Below are positions 43,666 to 53,040 of a DNA stretch of 64,000 nucleotides, piece by piece. The stretch lies in contig NZ_JBNAGF010000008.1 of NCBI RefSeq assembly GCF_049801055.1, forward strand, positions 142,383 to 206,382, given 5' to 3'. Numbering within the stretch: the first letter of the stretch is position 1; the number at the start of each line of letters is the position of its first letter. Source of the stretch: JBNAGF01 sp049801055. Its GTDB lineage: Bacteria; Pseudomonadota; Alphaproteobacteria; Rhodobacterales; Rhodobacteraceae. A program made the translations under genes and the position numbers. Below the pieces are notes generated by a model. The model was not told the DNA's origin. It saw nothing but the letters and a program-made list of their open reading frames with translations, and ran no database searches.

Positions 43666-45084
43666 ATGATACTGAACCCTGCTGACGAGAGCTTTGCCGC
43701 CCGGCTGCGGCTGGTGTTGCCCGAGGACGTTTTCCGCCCTGTCGAAGAGCGCTATCTCGAAGAGCCGCGTGGGCGTTATCACGGTCAAGCAGGTTTGTTG
43801 GCGTTGCCGCGAACCGTGAACGAAGTGTCGGCACTGGTTCGTGAGGCAGCGGCAGTCAAGGTGCCCGTAATCCCATATGGCGGTGGCACCGGTTTGGTGG
43901 GCGGGCAAGTGGCGCCCGAGGGACCGGCACCGTTGGTGCTGTCTTTGGAGCGGATGCGGGCTATACGTGGCGTCTATCCGTCGGAAAACGTTCTTGTCGT
44001 TGAGGCCGGCGCCATTCTGGCAGACGTGCAAGAGGCTGCGCGCTCTGTGGACCGTCTTTTCCCGCTTTCTCTTGCGTCCGAAGGCTCAGCACGAATTGGT
44101 GGCAACCTGGCGAGTAACGCCGGCGGAGTGAACGTTTTGCGCTATGGGAACGCACGGGACCTCTGCCTTGGTCTCGAGGCCGTACTGCCAACCGGCGAGA
44201 TCTGGCATGGTCTCAGCAGGTTGCGAAAAGACAACACAGGATACGATCTGCGAAACCTGTTGATCGGCTCAGAAGGCACCTTGGGGGTGATCACAGCCGC
44301 GTCGCTCAAACTGTCGCCAATCCCGGCCGGAACAGGAACCGCGATGATCGTGGTGCCTTCACCGGACGCGGCAGTGGAGTTGCTGGCGCTCGCCCGCGAG
44401 CAACTGGGCGAGGGAGTTAGCGCCTTTGAGCTAATCCACCGGCAGGGGCTCGAATTCCTGAGCGAAGAGCTTCCGGATGTGCGCCAGCCTTTCTCCGACC
44501 TGCCGGAATGGGTGGTGTTGATTGATTTGGGGCTGGTGAAAGGCATAGACCCCACCGGTGCTCTGGAAGCTCTTTTCGAAACGGCGTCTGAAACTGGATT
44601 GGCGCTAGATGGGGTGATTGCCGGGTCCGAAGCCCAGCGTGCCGAATTGTGGTCGGTTCGCGAGCATATCCCCGAGGCCAACCGAAGGATCGGCTCGGTT
44701 TCGAGCCATGATATCTCGATCCCGATTTCGGATATCCCGGAATTCATACGCAAAGGGCAGAGCCGCGTTGCGAAAATCGGAGAATTTCGCATCAACTGTT
44801 TCGGGCATTTAGGTGATGGCAACCTGCACTACAATGTCTTTCCGCGCTTCGGGCGGGATCGGTTGGAGTATGAAAACCAACGCGAAGCGGTCAAGCAAGC
44901 GGTGCACGACCTCGTCCATGAAATGGGTGGATCGGTCAGTGCGGAACACGGTATCGGACGTCTGAAAACTGCTGATCTTGAACGCTATGGAGATCCGGCA
45001 AAGCTGGCGGCCATGCGGGCGATCAAGGCAGCGCTGGATCCTTTGGGGATCATGAACCCCGGTGCCGTTCTACCGGCAAACTGA
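43666..45084 (+). CDS. FAD-binding 2-hydroxyacid dehydrogenase (GlcD/D2HGDH family)
   Basis: VAO-fold flavoprotein that oxidises a D-2-hydroxyacid, probably D-2-hydroxyglutarate, D-lactate or glycolate. The 472-residue protein has the FAD-binding segment PVIPYGGGTGLVGG near residue 68, then GGNLASNAGGVNVLRYG and NLLIGSEGTLGVIT. The C-terminal metal/substrate region is GHLGDGNLHYN, followed by SAEHGIGRLK. Single-chain length favours D2HGDH or D-lactate dehydrogenase over multi-subunit glycolate oxidase, since no glcE or glcF is adjacent. The exact substrate cannot be decided. Confidence 0.88.
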   Translation: MILNPADESFAARLRLVLPEDVFRPVEERYLEEPRGRYHGQAGLLALPRTVNEVSALVREAAAVKVPVIPYGGGTGLVGGQVAPEGPAPLVLSLERMRAIRGVYPSENVLVVEAGAILADVQEAARSVDRLFPLSLASEGSARIGGNLASNAGGVNVLRYGNARDLCLGLEAVLPTGEIWHGLSRLRKDNTGYDLRNLLIGSEGTLGVITAASLKLSPIPAGTGTAMIVVPSPDAAVELLALAREQLGEGVSAFELIHRQGLEFLSEELPDVRQPFSDLPEWVVLIDLGLVKGIDPTGALEALFETASETGLALDGVIAGSEAQRAELWSVREHIPEANRRIGSVSSHDISIPISDIPEFIRKGQSRVAKIGEFRINCFGHLGDGNLHYNVFPRFGRDRLEYENQREAVKQAVHDLVHEMGGSVSAEHGIGRLKTADLERYGDPAKLAAMRAIKAALDPLGIMNPGAVLPAN

Positions 45085-45144
45085 TCGGTGAGGTGTGGCT
45101 GCGATTCGTAGCTGACCGATGGCGATTTCTTTGACCCCGAGCGT

Positions 45145-45684
45145 TCAAAGTCCCTCAAAGCTGCAAAGCGCGTGAACATCCATTCCCATCGCTTCCAGCT
45201 TTTTTCGGCCGCCCAGTTCGGGCAGGTCGATAATGAATGCACACGAGATGATTTCACCCCCAAGGCGTTCAATCAGCTGAATTCCCGCAGCGGCGGTGCC
45301 ACCGGTTGCCAACAGGTCGTCAACGACGAGGATTTTTTCCCCGGCCTGAATGGCATCGTCGTGAATCTCAACGATCGCCTCGCCATATTCCAGTTTATAA
45401 TCCTGGCTGATCGTCGTTCCCGGAAGCTTGCCTTTCTTGCGGACCGGAACGAACCCGACGCTGAGTTGATGGGCAATCGCACCACCCAGAATGAACCCGC
45501 GCGCCTCCAGTCCGACGACTTTGTCGATTCTCTCGCCGGCATAGGGGTGAAGCATTTGATCAATCGCGACCCGGAATCCGCGAGGATCAGCAAAGAGAGT
45601 CGTCACGTCGCGGAACATGATCCCTTCATGCGGGAAATCGACGATGGTTCGGATATAGTCTTTGACGTCGGTTGATCTGGGCAT
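45145..45684 (-). CDS. apt: adenine phosphoribosyltransferase
   Basis: Purine salvage enzyme making AMP from adenine and PRPP. The 179-residue product contains the PRPP-binding motif VVDDLLATGGT (120-130), GLEARGFILGGAIA, and the flexible-loop segment RKKGKLPGTTISQDYKLEYG. The ATG at 45684 has GAGGGA at good spacing. It converges with the FAD oxidase gene and shares the region with mtnP at 47.5 kb, whose reaction releases adenine, so the two may act in sequence. Confidence 0.97.
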   Translation of the reverse strand: MPRSTDVKDYIRTIVDFPHEGIMFRDVTTLFADPRGFRVAIDQMLHPYAGERIDKVVGLEARGFILGGAIAHQLSVGFVPVRKKGKLPGTTISQDYKLEYGEAIVEIHDDAIQAGEKILVVDDLLATGGTAAAGIQLIERLGGEIISCAFIIDLPELGGRKKLEAMGMDVHALCSFEGL

Positions 45685-45768
45685 GCTGTTCCCTCGCTGG
45701 GCCATTTATTGCGGTTTGGCGCAAGGGGGCCTTTGTTGCAAGGGATGAAAGGTCGCTGTCCGTGCGTC

Positions 45769-46398
45769 CTACGCAGGGCGTCGCAGCAGGGCCGTGGCAA
45801 CACCCATTCCGACCAGCGTGAGCCCGCCCGCCCGTGTCATGCCGGTGACAACCCGCGGCCTGCCAACGACACGGCGCAACCGATCAGCCAGCAAGGCGTA
45901 GGCCAGTGCATTAAGTGCTGCGAGCACAACAAATGTCGCGATGAGGATCCCGAACTGGGGCAGAAGATCAGCCCCTGGCCGCAGGAATTGCGGCACAAAG
46001 GCAATGAAAAAGGCAATCGATTTTGGATTCAGGGCTGTCACTGCAGCTGCATGGCCAAACACCGAACGGGGGTTGACGTCGCGTTGACTGGTTGTGGCAT
46101 GCAAGCCTTCTGACGGGGCGCTGCGTAAAAGCTTGATACCCAGCCAGACGAGATAGGCGGCCCCCACCCATTTGAGCACGGAAAACAGCGTGGCCGAAGC
46201 CATGACCAACGCTCCCAGACCTGCCAGCGAAGCGGTCATGGCTATGAGATCTCCGAGCGCAACACCGGCGGCAGAAGCCACGGCAACACTGCGCCCTTTG
46301 GACAATGCATAGCTGAGAACAAGGAGCACGGTCGGTCCCGGGATCAGCAGAAGCGCAGTGGAGGCGGCAACAAAGGCAAGCCAGAGTTCAATCGGCAT
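45769..46398 (-). CDS. LysE/RhtB family amino-acid exporter
   Basis: Inner-membrane exporter of about six helices. The 209-residue product begins MPIELWLAFVAASTALLLIPGP, and the family signature PGPTVLLVLSYALSKGRSVAVASAAGVALGD (in parts) is visible. Later come VGAAYLVWLGIKLLRSAP and FGHAAAVTALNPKSIAFFIAFVPQFL. The ATG at 46398 follows GGAAAG. Substrates of this family include lysine, homoserine and threonine; the specific one is unknown. Confidence 0.9.
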   Translation of the reverse strand: MPIELWLAFVAASTALLLIPGPTVLLVLSYALSKGRSVAVASAAGVALGDLIAMTASLAGLGALVMASATLFSVLKWVGAAYLVWLGIKLLRSAPSEGLHATTSQRDVNPRSVFGHAAAVTALNPKSIAFFIAFVPQFLRPGADLLPQFGILIATFVVLAALNALAYALLADRLRRVVGRPRVVTGMTRAGGLTLVGMGVATALLRRPA

Positions 46399-46458
46399 AG
46401 CGGGTCTTTCCAACTGGTTTGGCTGGAATAAACGCCGCCAAGGGAACAGGGTCAAGCA

Positions 46459-47493
46459 TCAGCCTGCGACACGGCGCATCAATGCCTCAAGAGGGCCACG
46501 GCTGAAGCCCAGTGCCCAAAGGCGGGCATAGACAGAGCTGAGCAGGCAGAAAATCATCGAGATTGCGAAGATCTGCCAAGTCGTCAAAGAGCCGTTCAAA
46601 AGGCCGAATTCTTCCAGCACTCCCATGCCCAGGATGATATGCAGTACATACAGAGTCAGGCTTTGCCGCCCCGGGATCACTAGCCAGGAAGACAGGCGCC
46701 ATTTGTCTAGATAAGGCATGGCCTTCAATATAATGCCGATTGTCATACAGGCAGTTCCGGTGCCTGCAAGAATGTAGAATGGGCCGGGCGGAATCGCCTC
46801 GGTTCCCAGTAGAAGGCGCAGTTCGGGATCTTGGGTCAGAAACTGCGGAACCAAGGCGGCGAGCGCGGCCAAAGCGCCTCCCCAGACAAGCCGGTTCAGA
46901 GTGCTCGCATCCTGCAGGTCCATCCGGCCAATACGCATGCCGATCAGCAAAAAGGCGACCCATGGGACGACCGGGTGCCAGCCATTGAAGAACGAATGAC
47001 GCAAAAACCCCGCCAGGGTCCAGACATCGGCATAGGAATAGGTCTCCCAGTTCCAGCCCTTGTCGTAATCAAGGAGGACGAGGCCGAGGCAGCCCAGAAG
47101 AATGAAAACAGCTGCTCCTACCCACAAGCCGCGATCCGGTGTGCTCAGGAACGCGGTGCCAACGATGAAGTAGAGCGCGTAGAAATGGAGAATGTCGGCG
47201 TCAAAGATCGTCATGTTGATCATGCCGATCACAAAGAGGAATGCAGCCCGTTTCAGCATCAGGCTGGCGGCAGGTTCGGCGAGGGCGATCCCGACACCGG
47301 CCAAAATGACAAAGAGCGCGGCTGCGCGCCCTTCCATCGCGTTTGTGAGAGCCGAGGGAAAATCAGCTCCCCCTGAAACCTGTGCGGCGATCCTGAAATT
47401 TACCAGAACCATGCCACAAAACGCGAGGAAGCGGGCTGCATCAAGCCCGGTCAGCCGGATTTTGGTTCCTGAATTTCCAGCACCCGGGCTCAT
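46459..47493 (-). CDS. DUF418-type polytopic membrane protein
   Basis: A 344-residue protein with about nine to ten hydrophobic segments. The N-terminal region RLTGLDAARFLAFCGMVLVNF and the sequence FVILAGVGIALA resemble the heparan-alpha-glucosaminide acyltransferase-like/DUF418 superfamily of membrane acyltransferase-like proteins. The C-terminal helix pair includes GRQSLTLYVLHIILGMG. No biochemical role is established for this branch. The stop is 60 bases from the lysE-type gene, and the start is separated by one base from the mtnP stop, so it may be in an operon with mtnP. Confidence 0.75.
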   Translation of the reverse strand: MSPGAGNSGTKIRLTGLDAARFLAFCGMVLVNFRIAAQVSGGADFPSALTNAMEGRAAALFVILAGVGIALAEPAASLMLKRAAFLFVIGMINMTIFDADILHFYALYFIVGTAFLSTPDRGLWVGAAVFILLGCLGLVLLDYDKGWNWETYSYADVWTLAGFLRHSFFNGWHPVVPWVAFLLIGMRIGRMDLQDASTLNRLVWGGALAALAALVPQFLTQDPELRLLLGTEAIPPGPFYILAGTGTACMTIGIILKAMPYLDKWRLSSWLVIPGRQSLTLYVLHIILGMGVLEEFGLLNGSLTTWQIFAISMIFCLLSSVYARLWALGFSRGPLEALMRRVAG

Positions 47494-47494
47494 A

Positions 47495-48370
47495 TCATTT
47501 CAATACCCTGCCGCCGACGGCGTCCAGTTTTGCGAGCAGGGCAGGGTCGCGTTTGTCCGGGGCTGTCAGGATCGCAAAATCTAGGGCACGGTCGCACCCA
47601 TGCGGACAGTCTTCCCTGTCTGCCCCTAGAAATTTCGGGAGGCCTTTGACCAGCGTGCGACCCTTTTCGGCATTGCCGGTCAACGTTGCGATGATCTCTG
47701 CGACATCCACTTCGCCATGATCCGGGTGCCAGCTGTCATAATCGGTCACCATTGCGATCGAGGCATAGCAGAGCTCTGCTTCGCGCGCGAGTTTGGCTTC
47801 GGGCATGTTCGTCATGCCGATCACGTCTGCGCCCCACTGCTCCCGGTACATTTTCGATTCCGCCAGAGTCGAGAACTGCGGGCCTTCCATCGCCAGATAA
47901 GTGCCGCCGCGATGCACCCTTATCCCGGCGCTCCGGGCCGATCTTTCACAGGCGTCGCTCAGGCGCGGACAGGTTGGATGCGCGACGCTGACATGGGCCA
48001 CACATCCTGAGCCGAAAAAGCTCTTTTCGCGGGCAAAGGTCCGGTCGATGAACTGATCGACGATCACGAAATCGCCCGGCGCCTTTTCTTCGCGAAAGGA
48101 GCCGCATGCGGAAACCGAGATCACATCGGTCACACCGAGCCGTTTCAACGCATCGATGTTTGCGCGATAGGGCACCTCGGTCGGGGAATGCACATGGCCC
48201 CGGCCATGACGCGGCAGAAATGCCATTTCGACGCCGTCAAGGGAACCTGTCAGGATTTGATCGGAGGGCATTCCCCAAGGACTTTCGACACTCACCCATT
48301 CGGCCGCCCCAAGCCCGTCAATGTCATAAATACCCGAGCCGCCGATGACGGCGATTTTTGTCTTGGTCAC
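47495..48370 (-). CDS. mtnP: S-methyl-5'-thioadenosine phosphorylase
   Basis: Cytoplasmic enzyme that phosphorolyses methylthioadenosine to adenine and methylthioribose-1-phosphate in methionine salvage. The 291-residue product starts with the PNP-family motif KIAVIGGSGIYDIDGL. FLPRHGRGHVHSPTEVPYRANIDAL, LAMEGPQFSTLAESKMYR, and GMTNMPEAKLAREAELCYA follow, all MTAP hallmarks. I prefer the GTG start at 48370, with GGGGAG 7 bases upstream, over the TTG at 48406. apt nearby could salvage the adenine product. Confidence 0.93.
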   Translation of the reverse strand: MTKTKIAVIGGSGIYDIDGLGAAEWVSVESPWGMPSDQILTGSLDGVEMAFLPRHGRGHVHSPTEVPYRANIDALKRLGVTDVISVSACGSFREEKAPGDFVIVDQFIDRTFAREKSFFGSGCVAHVSVAHPTCPRLSDACERSARSAGIRVHRGGTYLAMEGPQFSTLAESKMYREQWGADVIGMTNMPEAKLAREAELCYASIAMVTDYDSWHPDHGEVDVAEIIATLTGNAEKGRTLVKGLPKFLGADREDCPHGCDRALDFAILTAPDKRDPALLAKLDAVGGRVLK

Positions 48371-48442
48371 GGATGCACTCCCCGATTGGATCAGATTTGA
48401 CTGCAAGTTGTGGAATGTCGTGTCAGGATTGGCAAGGACGGT

Positions 48443-49015
48443 TCAGCCGTCGCTGTCCTCCGCCAAAGCCAGCAGGCCACGATGCGCGGATTGCGCGCGG
48501 AAATCGGCCAGTGCCGCTCCGAAACCGTCCAGCGACCAGCTGAGATCCTGCTTTTGTCCGTGGCGGTCCCGGAACGTGAACCGAAAGGCTTCACCGTCGA
48601 GCATGCTGTCGATCAGAACCAACGCGTCGTCGCCCCTGAAGGTGCAGCTCAGACCGGTCAGGCAGCCCGGAAACCGCGTGCGCCAGATATCGCCCTGCAT
48701 GGTTTCGATCCGAAACCCGTTCGGAGAGAACAACGTGCCGGGTTCCATGCCGAATTCGACATGGTAGCCTTCGCCTTCGGGTGTGATGAACATGAACTGC
48801 ACTGCAAATTCTGGCCTTGGCGAGAACACATCGACCCGTCGTAAATAGCACCGCTTCACCAGCGCGCCGTTTTCTTCGCGCTCGTCGCACATCGAATTCC
48901 AGATGCCGAAAATGTCGTGATGTGAGACCCGCCAATTGCCTGCGGTGTCATTGCCTTGAAGGTCCTGCGCCAAAGCCGAAGACGATGTGAACAACAACAG
49001 CAGAATCCATTTCAT
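48443..49015 (-). CDS. secreted protein resembling invasion-associated locus B (IalB) family
   Basis: A 190-residue product with a clear signal peptide (KWILLLLFTSSSALAQ). The mature part begins with GNWRVSHHDIFGIWNSMCDE and contains a second cysteine in KRCYLRR and a third and fourth in FPGCLTGLSCTFRG. A Trp-rich start followed by paired cysteines and an all-beta pattern is typical of IalB-like periplasmic proteins. No invasion function is implied in a free-living bacterium. The ATG at 49015 is chosen because it gives the signal peptide; the open frame extends upstream. Family assignment is moderate. Confidence 0.6.
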   Translation of the reverse strand: MKWILLLLFTSSSALAQDLQGNDTAGNWRVSHHDIFGIWNSMCDEREENGALVKRCYLRRVDVFSPRPEFAVQFMFITPEGEGYHVEFGMEPGTLFSPNGFRIETMQGDIWRTRFPGCLTGLSCTFRGDDALVLIDSMLDGEAFRFTFRDRHGQKQDLSWSLDGFGAALADFRAQSAHRGLLALAEDSDG

Positions 49016-49194
49016 AGATGCAGGGATGCTGCTTTGCCCGGCAACAGGCAAGTCACGATGGCGAGAGGGGTGGTTTTTGAGATCAGGTATGGTATGGGCT
49101 GCGCGCCGTCTGTTGCCAGAGATCAAATTGATTCCTGTGCTGTTTCGGCAAATACGCGTGCAAGACGCGAACACGAAATCCGTAGGACCCCACC

Positions 49195-50829
49195 ATGCCC
49201 CGAGCCCTCTTGGCTTCATTTGCCAGCCGATTTGCCATTCCTGATTTGCGCTGGATGCCGGACGACGGTTTTACCCCGACACGGCTCAGAATTGAACTGC
49301 TGTCTGGTCTGACCGTTGCGCTGGCATTGGTGCCCGAGGCGGTTGCCTTTGCATTTGTGGCTGGTGTGCACCCGCTGGTGGGGCTTTACGCGGCATTCAT
49401 GGTCGGGTTGATTACCGCGCTGATCGGCGGTCGGCCGGGCATGATCTCGGGGGCGACCGGCGCACTGGCGGTGGTGATGGTGAGCCTCGTGGCGCAGCAC
49501 GGGGTGGAATACCTCTTTGCGACCGTCGTGCTGATGGGGATATTGCAGGTCATTGCCGGGGTGATGCATTGGGGCCGTTTCATTCGGCTGGTCCCGCACC
49601 CGGTCATGCTGGGGTTTGTGAACGGTCTTGCGATCGTCATTTTCCTTGCGCAGATGAGCCAGTTCAAGGTTCCCGGAACCATGGAAAATACGGGGCACGG
49701 CCTCGGAGGCGGGGAGTGGCTGTCCGGGCTACCGCTGTTCATGATGCTGGGTCTGGTCGGGCTGACAATGGCCATCATCTGGGTCACTCCGCGGATCACC
49801 CGCGTGATCCCGGCCCCGCTGGCGGGAATCGGAGTGGTTGCCGCCTTGGTGATCGTTTTCGGCATCGACGTACCGCGCGTGGGTGACATGGCCTCGATCG
49901 AGGGAGGTTTGCCGAAGTTCCACATTCCAATGGTGCCCCTGAACTGGGAGACCATTGAGATCATCCTGCCCTATTCGATCATTCTGGCGGCCATCGGTTT
50001 GATCGAATCCCTTTTGACGCTGAACCTTGTGGGTGAGATCACCGGAAAACGCGGCGGCGCGAGCCAGGAGTGCATCGCGCAGGGTGCGGCCAACGTGGCG
50101 ACCGGGTTTTTTGGCGGCATGGGCGGTTGCGCGATGATCGGCCAGTCCATGATCAACGTGAAATCCGGAGGGCGGACTCGTGTTGCAGGGATCGCAGCCG
50201 CCCTTTTCCTGCTGCTCTTCATCCTATTTGCTGCACCCCTGATCGAGCAGATCCCACTGGCCGCTCTTGTTGGGGTCATGTTCATGGTCGTGATCGGCAC
50301 CTTTGCGTGGAACTCGTTCAACATTATGCGCAAGGTGCCGCTGATGGACGCCTTCGTAATCGTGCTGGTGACTGTTGTGACCGTGATGGAAGATCTTGCC
50401 GTCGCAGTCGTTGTTGGCGTCATCGTTTCTGCGCTGGCCTATGCGTGGAACAACGCAAAACGCATCCATGCGGTTACCCGTGACTCGGAAACCGAAAAAG
50501 GTGCCAAGGTATACGAAGTCAAAGGCCCCTTGTTTTTTGGTTCTGCTGAAGGCTTCGTGGAACTGTTCACCGTTGCAGAAGATCCCGACACCGTCATAGT
50601 TGACTTTGCCGAAAGCCGGGTGGTGGATCAGTCGGCGCTTCAGGCAATTGAGGCCGTTGCTGCAAAGTACGAGACCGCCGGTAAGCGAGTTATGCTGCGC
50701 CATCTGAGCCGCGATTGTCACCAGTTGCTGACCAAGGCGGGGCATCTGATGGTCGATAGTGATGATGATCCCGAATACGAACTCGCCGTGGATTACTCAG
50801 TGCGCACAGGGATTCTGGGCGGACACTAA
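49195..50829 (+). CDS. SulP family inorganic anion transporter with STAS domain
   Basis: Inner-membrane transporter of the SLC26/SulP family, for sulfate, bicarbonate or related anions. The 544-residue product has about ten to twelve hydrophobic segments, beginning with ELLSGLTVALALVPEAVAFAFVAG (in parts), and the conserved GLYAAFMVGLITALIGGRPGMISGATGA. A cytoplasmic STAS domain occupies about residues 435-520, with VYEVKGPLFFGSAEGF and VVDQSALQAIEAV. No cys or carbonic anhydrase genes are adjacent, so the anion cannot be named. Confidence 0.93.
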   Translation: MPRALLASFASRFAIPDLRWMPDDGFTPTRLRIELLSGLTVALALVPEAVAFAFVAGVHPLVGLYAAFMVGLITALIGGRPGMISGATGALAVVMVSLVAQHGVEYLFATVVLMGILQVIAGVMHWGRFIRLVPHPVMLGFVNGLAIVIFLAQMSQFKVPGTMENTGHGLGGGEWLSGLPLFMMLGLVGLTMAIIWVTPRITRVIPAPLAGIGVVAALVIVFGIDVPRVGDMASIEGGLPKFHIPMVPLNWETIEIILPYSIILAAIGLIESLLTLNLVGEITGKRGGASQECIAQGAANVATGFFGGMGGCAMIGQSMINVKSGGRTRVAGIAAALFLLLFILFAAPLIEQIPLAALVGVMFMVVIGTFAWNSFNIMRKVPLMDAFVIVLVTVVTVMEDLAVAVVVGVIVSALAYAWNNAKRIHAVTRDSETEKGAKVYEVKGPLFFGSAEGFVELFTVAEDPDTVIVDFAESRVVDQSALQAIEAVAAKYETAGKRVMLRHLSRDCHQLLTKAGHLMVDSDDDPEYELAVDYSVRTGILGGH

Positions 50830-50869
50830 ACCTGAAATCGGTGCAAGCGCGTACTTGATGGGGCGCATT

Positions 50870-50902
50870 GGCGGGATTTATCCCCTTTGTGGGGGATCCG
50901 CC
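50870..50902. terminator. possible bidirectional hairpin between the SulP and flavin reductase genes
   Basis: ATCCCC (50880-50885) pairs with GGGGAT (50892-50897), and an outer GGCGG/CCGCC stem (50870-50874, 50898-50902) is offset by a 5-base bulge. It lies between two convergent genes. No long T-run is present, so terminator activity is uncertain. Confidence 0.35.
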
Positions 50903-50910
50903 GTTTCGCA

Positions 50911-51522
50911 TCAATCGTCAGGTCGGGCGAGCGGGAACACGTCTCGGACGACCGAATAGTCCCGATACCCTAACCGCGCCAACGGCTGAAAGGTCGTCAC
51001 GTCGAATTTTCCGTCTCGCAGGCAGTCATCGCGCAGGTGGATGCCGACGACTTCCCCGAACACCACACGGTTCGATGCCCCGGGCAAGGTCACGATTTGG
51101 GTCAGTCGGCATTCCAGAGCCGCCGGGGCACCGGAGACCCGGGCACAGGGGATCGTATTGCAGTCGTCGGGGATCAGCCCGGCATGAGAAAACTCATCTG
51201 CCTCGCGGGACAGGGTGGCAGAGCTTGCATTCATGGCGTCGCGTTTGGCGTATTCGACAATGTTGACACAGAACACACCCGTCGCTTCGATATTCGCAAC
51301 GCTGTCTTTGGTGTTTTCCTGATCGTCTTTTGCACCTGTCGAGGCAAACATCACCTGCGGGGGATCGTAAGCGACGCCATTGAAAAAGGAATAAGGGGCA
51401 AGGTTGTTGATCCCGTCGGCGTCCCGCGTTGAAATCCAGCCAATAGGGCGTGGCGTTATGATTGCGTTGAACGGGTTGTGGGGCAGGCCATGGCCTTCCT
51501 CGGGGCGGTAGAACATGTTCAT
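50911..51522 (-). CDS. flavin reductase family protein (FMN-binding split barrel)
   Basis: Likely NAD(P)H:FMN oxidoreductase or FMN-binding protein of the DIM6/NTAB type. The 203-residue product shows NPFNAIITPRPIGWISTRDADGINNLAPYSFFNGVA (in parts), the flavin-binding signature, then GVFCVNIVEYAKRDAMNASSA and a late VVFGEVVGIHLRD. Start ATG 51522, or 51516 two codons later. It is an orphan here: no monooxygenase partner is adjacent. Confidence 0.88.
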   Translation of the reverse strand: MNMFYRPEEGHGLPHNPFNAIITPRPIGWISTRDADGINNLAPYSFFNGVAYDPPQVMFASTGAKDDQENTKDSVANIEATGVFCVNIVEYAKRDAMNASSATLSREADEFSHAGLIPDDCNTIPCARVSGAPAALECRLTQIVTLPGASNRVVFGEVVGIHLRDDCLRDGKFDVTTFQPLARLGYRDYSVVRDVFPLARPDD

Positions 51523-51595
51523 CTCCAGATGTTTGCTCTAGGGGTAACGAAGTGGTAGGGCGAATGCCACCGCTCAAGACAAGGCAGGCACGCAG

Positions 51596-52084
51596 GTGAT
51601 CGAGGTTCAGCCGGAGAAACCGGAGGATTGGTGGGAAGTCGAAGCCCTGTTCGACCTCTGTTTTGCGCCCGGACGCGAAGCATTGTCCTCCTACAGGCTC
51701 CGGGATGATGTGGATCCGATCGCCGACCTTTCATTGATTGCCCGCGATGCCGACGGCATTCTGGCCGGTGCCGTTCGGTTCTGGCCGGTTCATATCGGCA
51801 AGCTGGATGCCTTGCTGCTTGGTCCGATTGCAGTCCATCCAACCCATCAGGGCGAAGGTCTGGGGGGGTTCCTCATTCAGGAGGGTCTTGAGATCGCGCA
51901 GCGGTTGGGATGGTCGCGGGTCATGCTCGTTGGCGATGCGCCCTACTATCGTCGGTTTGGATTCCATCAGTTGCGTGGGGTGGAGATGCCGCCACCAACC
52001 AATCCCGACCGGGTTCTCGGCCATGCTTTATCGGCTGGTGCTTGGGATGGCGTATCTGGTCCGGTTTCTCGTTGGTATCCGTGA
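51596..52084 (+). CDS. GNAT family N-acetyltransferase
   Basis: A 162-residue acetyltransferase. The acetyl-CoA binding region is LLGPIAVHPTHQGEGLGGFLIQEGLE (given in parts), with the QGEGLGG pyrophosphate loop. Then comes VMLVGDAPYYRRFGFHQL, typical of YhbS-type GNATs. The frame starts with GTG at 51596. The final GAWDGVSGPVSRWYP is close to other YhbS homologues. Substrate unknown. It is followed by an EcsC-type gene 54 bases downstream. Confidence 0.85.
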   Translation: MIEVQPEKPEDWWEVEALFDLCFAPGREALSSYRLRDDVDPIADLSLIARDADGILAGAVRFWPVHIGKLDALLLGPIAVHPTHQGEGLGGFLIQEGLEIAQRLGWSRVMLVGDAPYYRRFGFHQLRGVEMPPPTNPDRVLGHALSAGAWDGVSGPVSRWYP

Positions 52085-52137
52085 AACATTGAAATTTCTC
52101 CAGAGGGTCCCGATCTGGAAAGAAATGGAGGATCCTG

Positions 52138-52911
52138 ATGTATGTCATGTCTGACGCGCTGACCCTTTCGGCTGAAGAGGTCGAAGCCGAGCTGGATAAG
52201 CTGGCGATCCGGTACCGGGCGGCCGGTGGGGTGGGAATCCACATGCTCAACCTTCTCGGAGGCACTGCCGAAGGCCTCATTGAAAAACTGCCCTTGCAGG
52301 TTCGATCCGGGCTCGCAGATGCGACCGAGCGCGCGCTGGAAACGGCGATGCGAACGGCGCAGGGTTCGCGCCGCGTGGTCAAGGACCAGCCGGCATGGGT
52401 CAACACGGCCGTTACCACGGCCATGGGGGCAGCTGGCGGGTTCGGCGGATTGCCCACGTCGCTGGCGGAACTGCCAGTGACCACGACCGTTCTGCTCCGG
52501 GCAATTCAAGGCGTTGCAGCGCGCGAAGGCTTTGATCCTACGTCGCAAAACGTGCAGTTTGATTGCATTCGAGTGTTTTCGGCAGCCGGTCCTCTGGAAA
52601 GTGACGACGGGGCCGATCTGGGGTTTCTGTCACTGCGCCTGACGTTGACCGGAGGGGCTGCGCAACGTTTGATAGCAGCCGTTTCCCCAAGGCTAGCAGC
52701 GGCGCTGGGTCAGAAACTGGCTGCTCAGGCTGTTCCTGTGCTTGGAGCAATGGCCGGGGCGGGCACCAATTACGTTTACACCCGGTATTACCAAGAGATT
52801 GCTCACGTTCATTTCGGGCTGCGCAGGCTGGCCATCGACGCCGATCTGCCGCAGACGGAGCTGTCGATGAGATTGCAGCAGAGAATGGGGTTCCGTGGAG
52901 CCCCGAACTAG
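52138..52911 (+). CDS. EcsC family protein
   Basis: A 257-residue protein matching the EcsC family, originally the third product of a Bacillus ABC-transporter operon and of unknown biochemical role. Visible features are an amphipathic first half and a Gly/Ala-rich segment AVTTAMGAAGGFGGLPTSLAELPVTTTVLLRAIQ (in parts). FGLRRLAIDADLPQTELSM is near the C-terminus. GGAGG precedes the ATG by 6 bases. No ABC transporter is adjacent. Membrane association is possible through the central hydrophobic region. Confidence 0.8.
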   Translation: MYVMSDALTLSAEEVEAELDKLAIRYRAAGGVGIHMLNLLGGTAEGLIEKLPLQVRSGLADATERALETAMRTAQGSRRVVKDQPAWVNTAVTTAMGAAGGFGGLPTSLAELPVTTTVLLRAIQGVAAREGFDPTSQNVQFDCIRVFSAAGPLESDDGADLGFLSLRLTLTGGAAQRLIAAVSPRLAAALGQKLAAQAVPVLGAMAGAGTNYVYTRYYQEIAHVHFGLRRLAIDADLPQTELSMRLQQRMGFRGAPN

Positions 52912-53040
52912 CCAAACGCGTGTCCACATTTGGAGCGGATACTGCCAAAATATCCCACATATAGAGAATTTTGGCGCCAGACTCTGGAATCTTTCAGCTA
53001 TTTCTGTATTTTGGATGACTCAATTGATCCGGGGCCAACC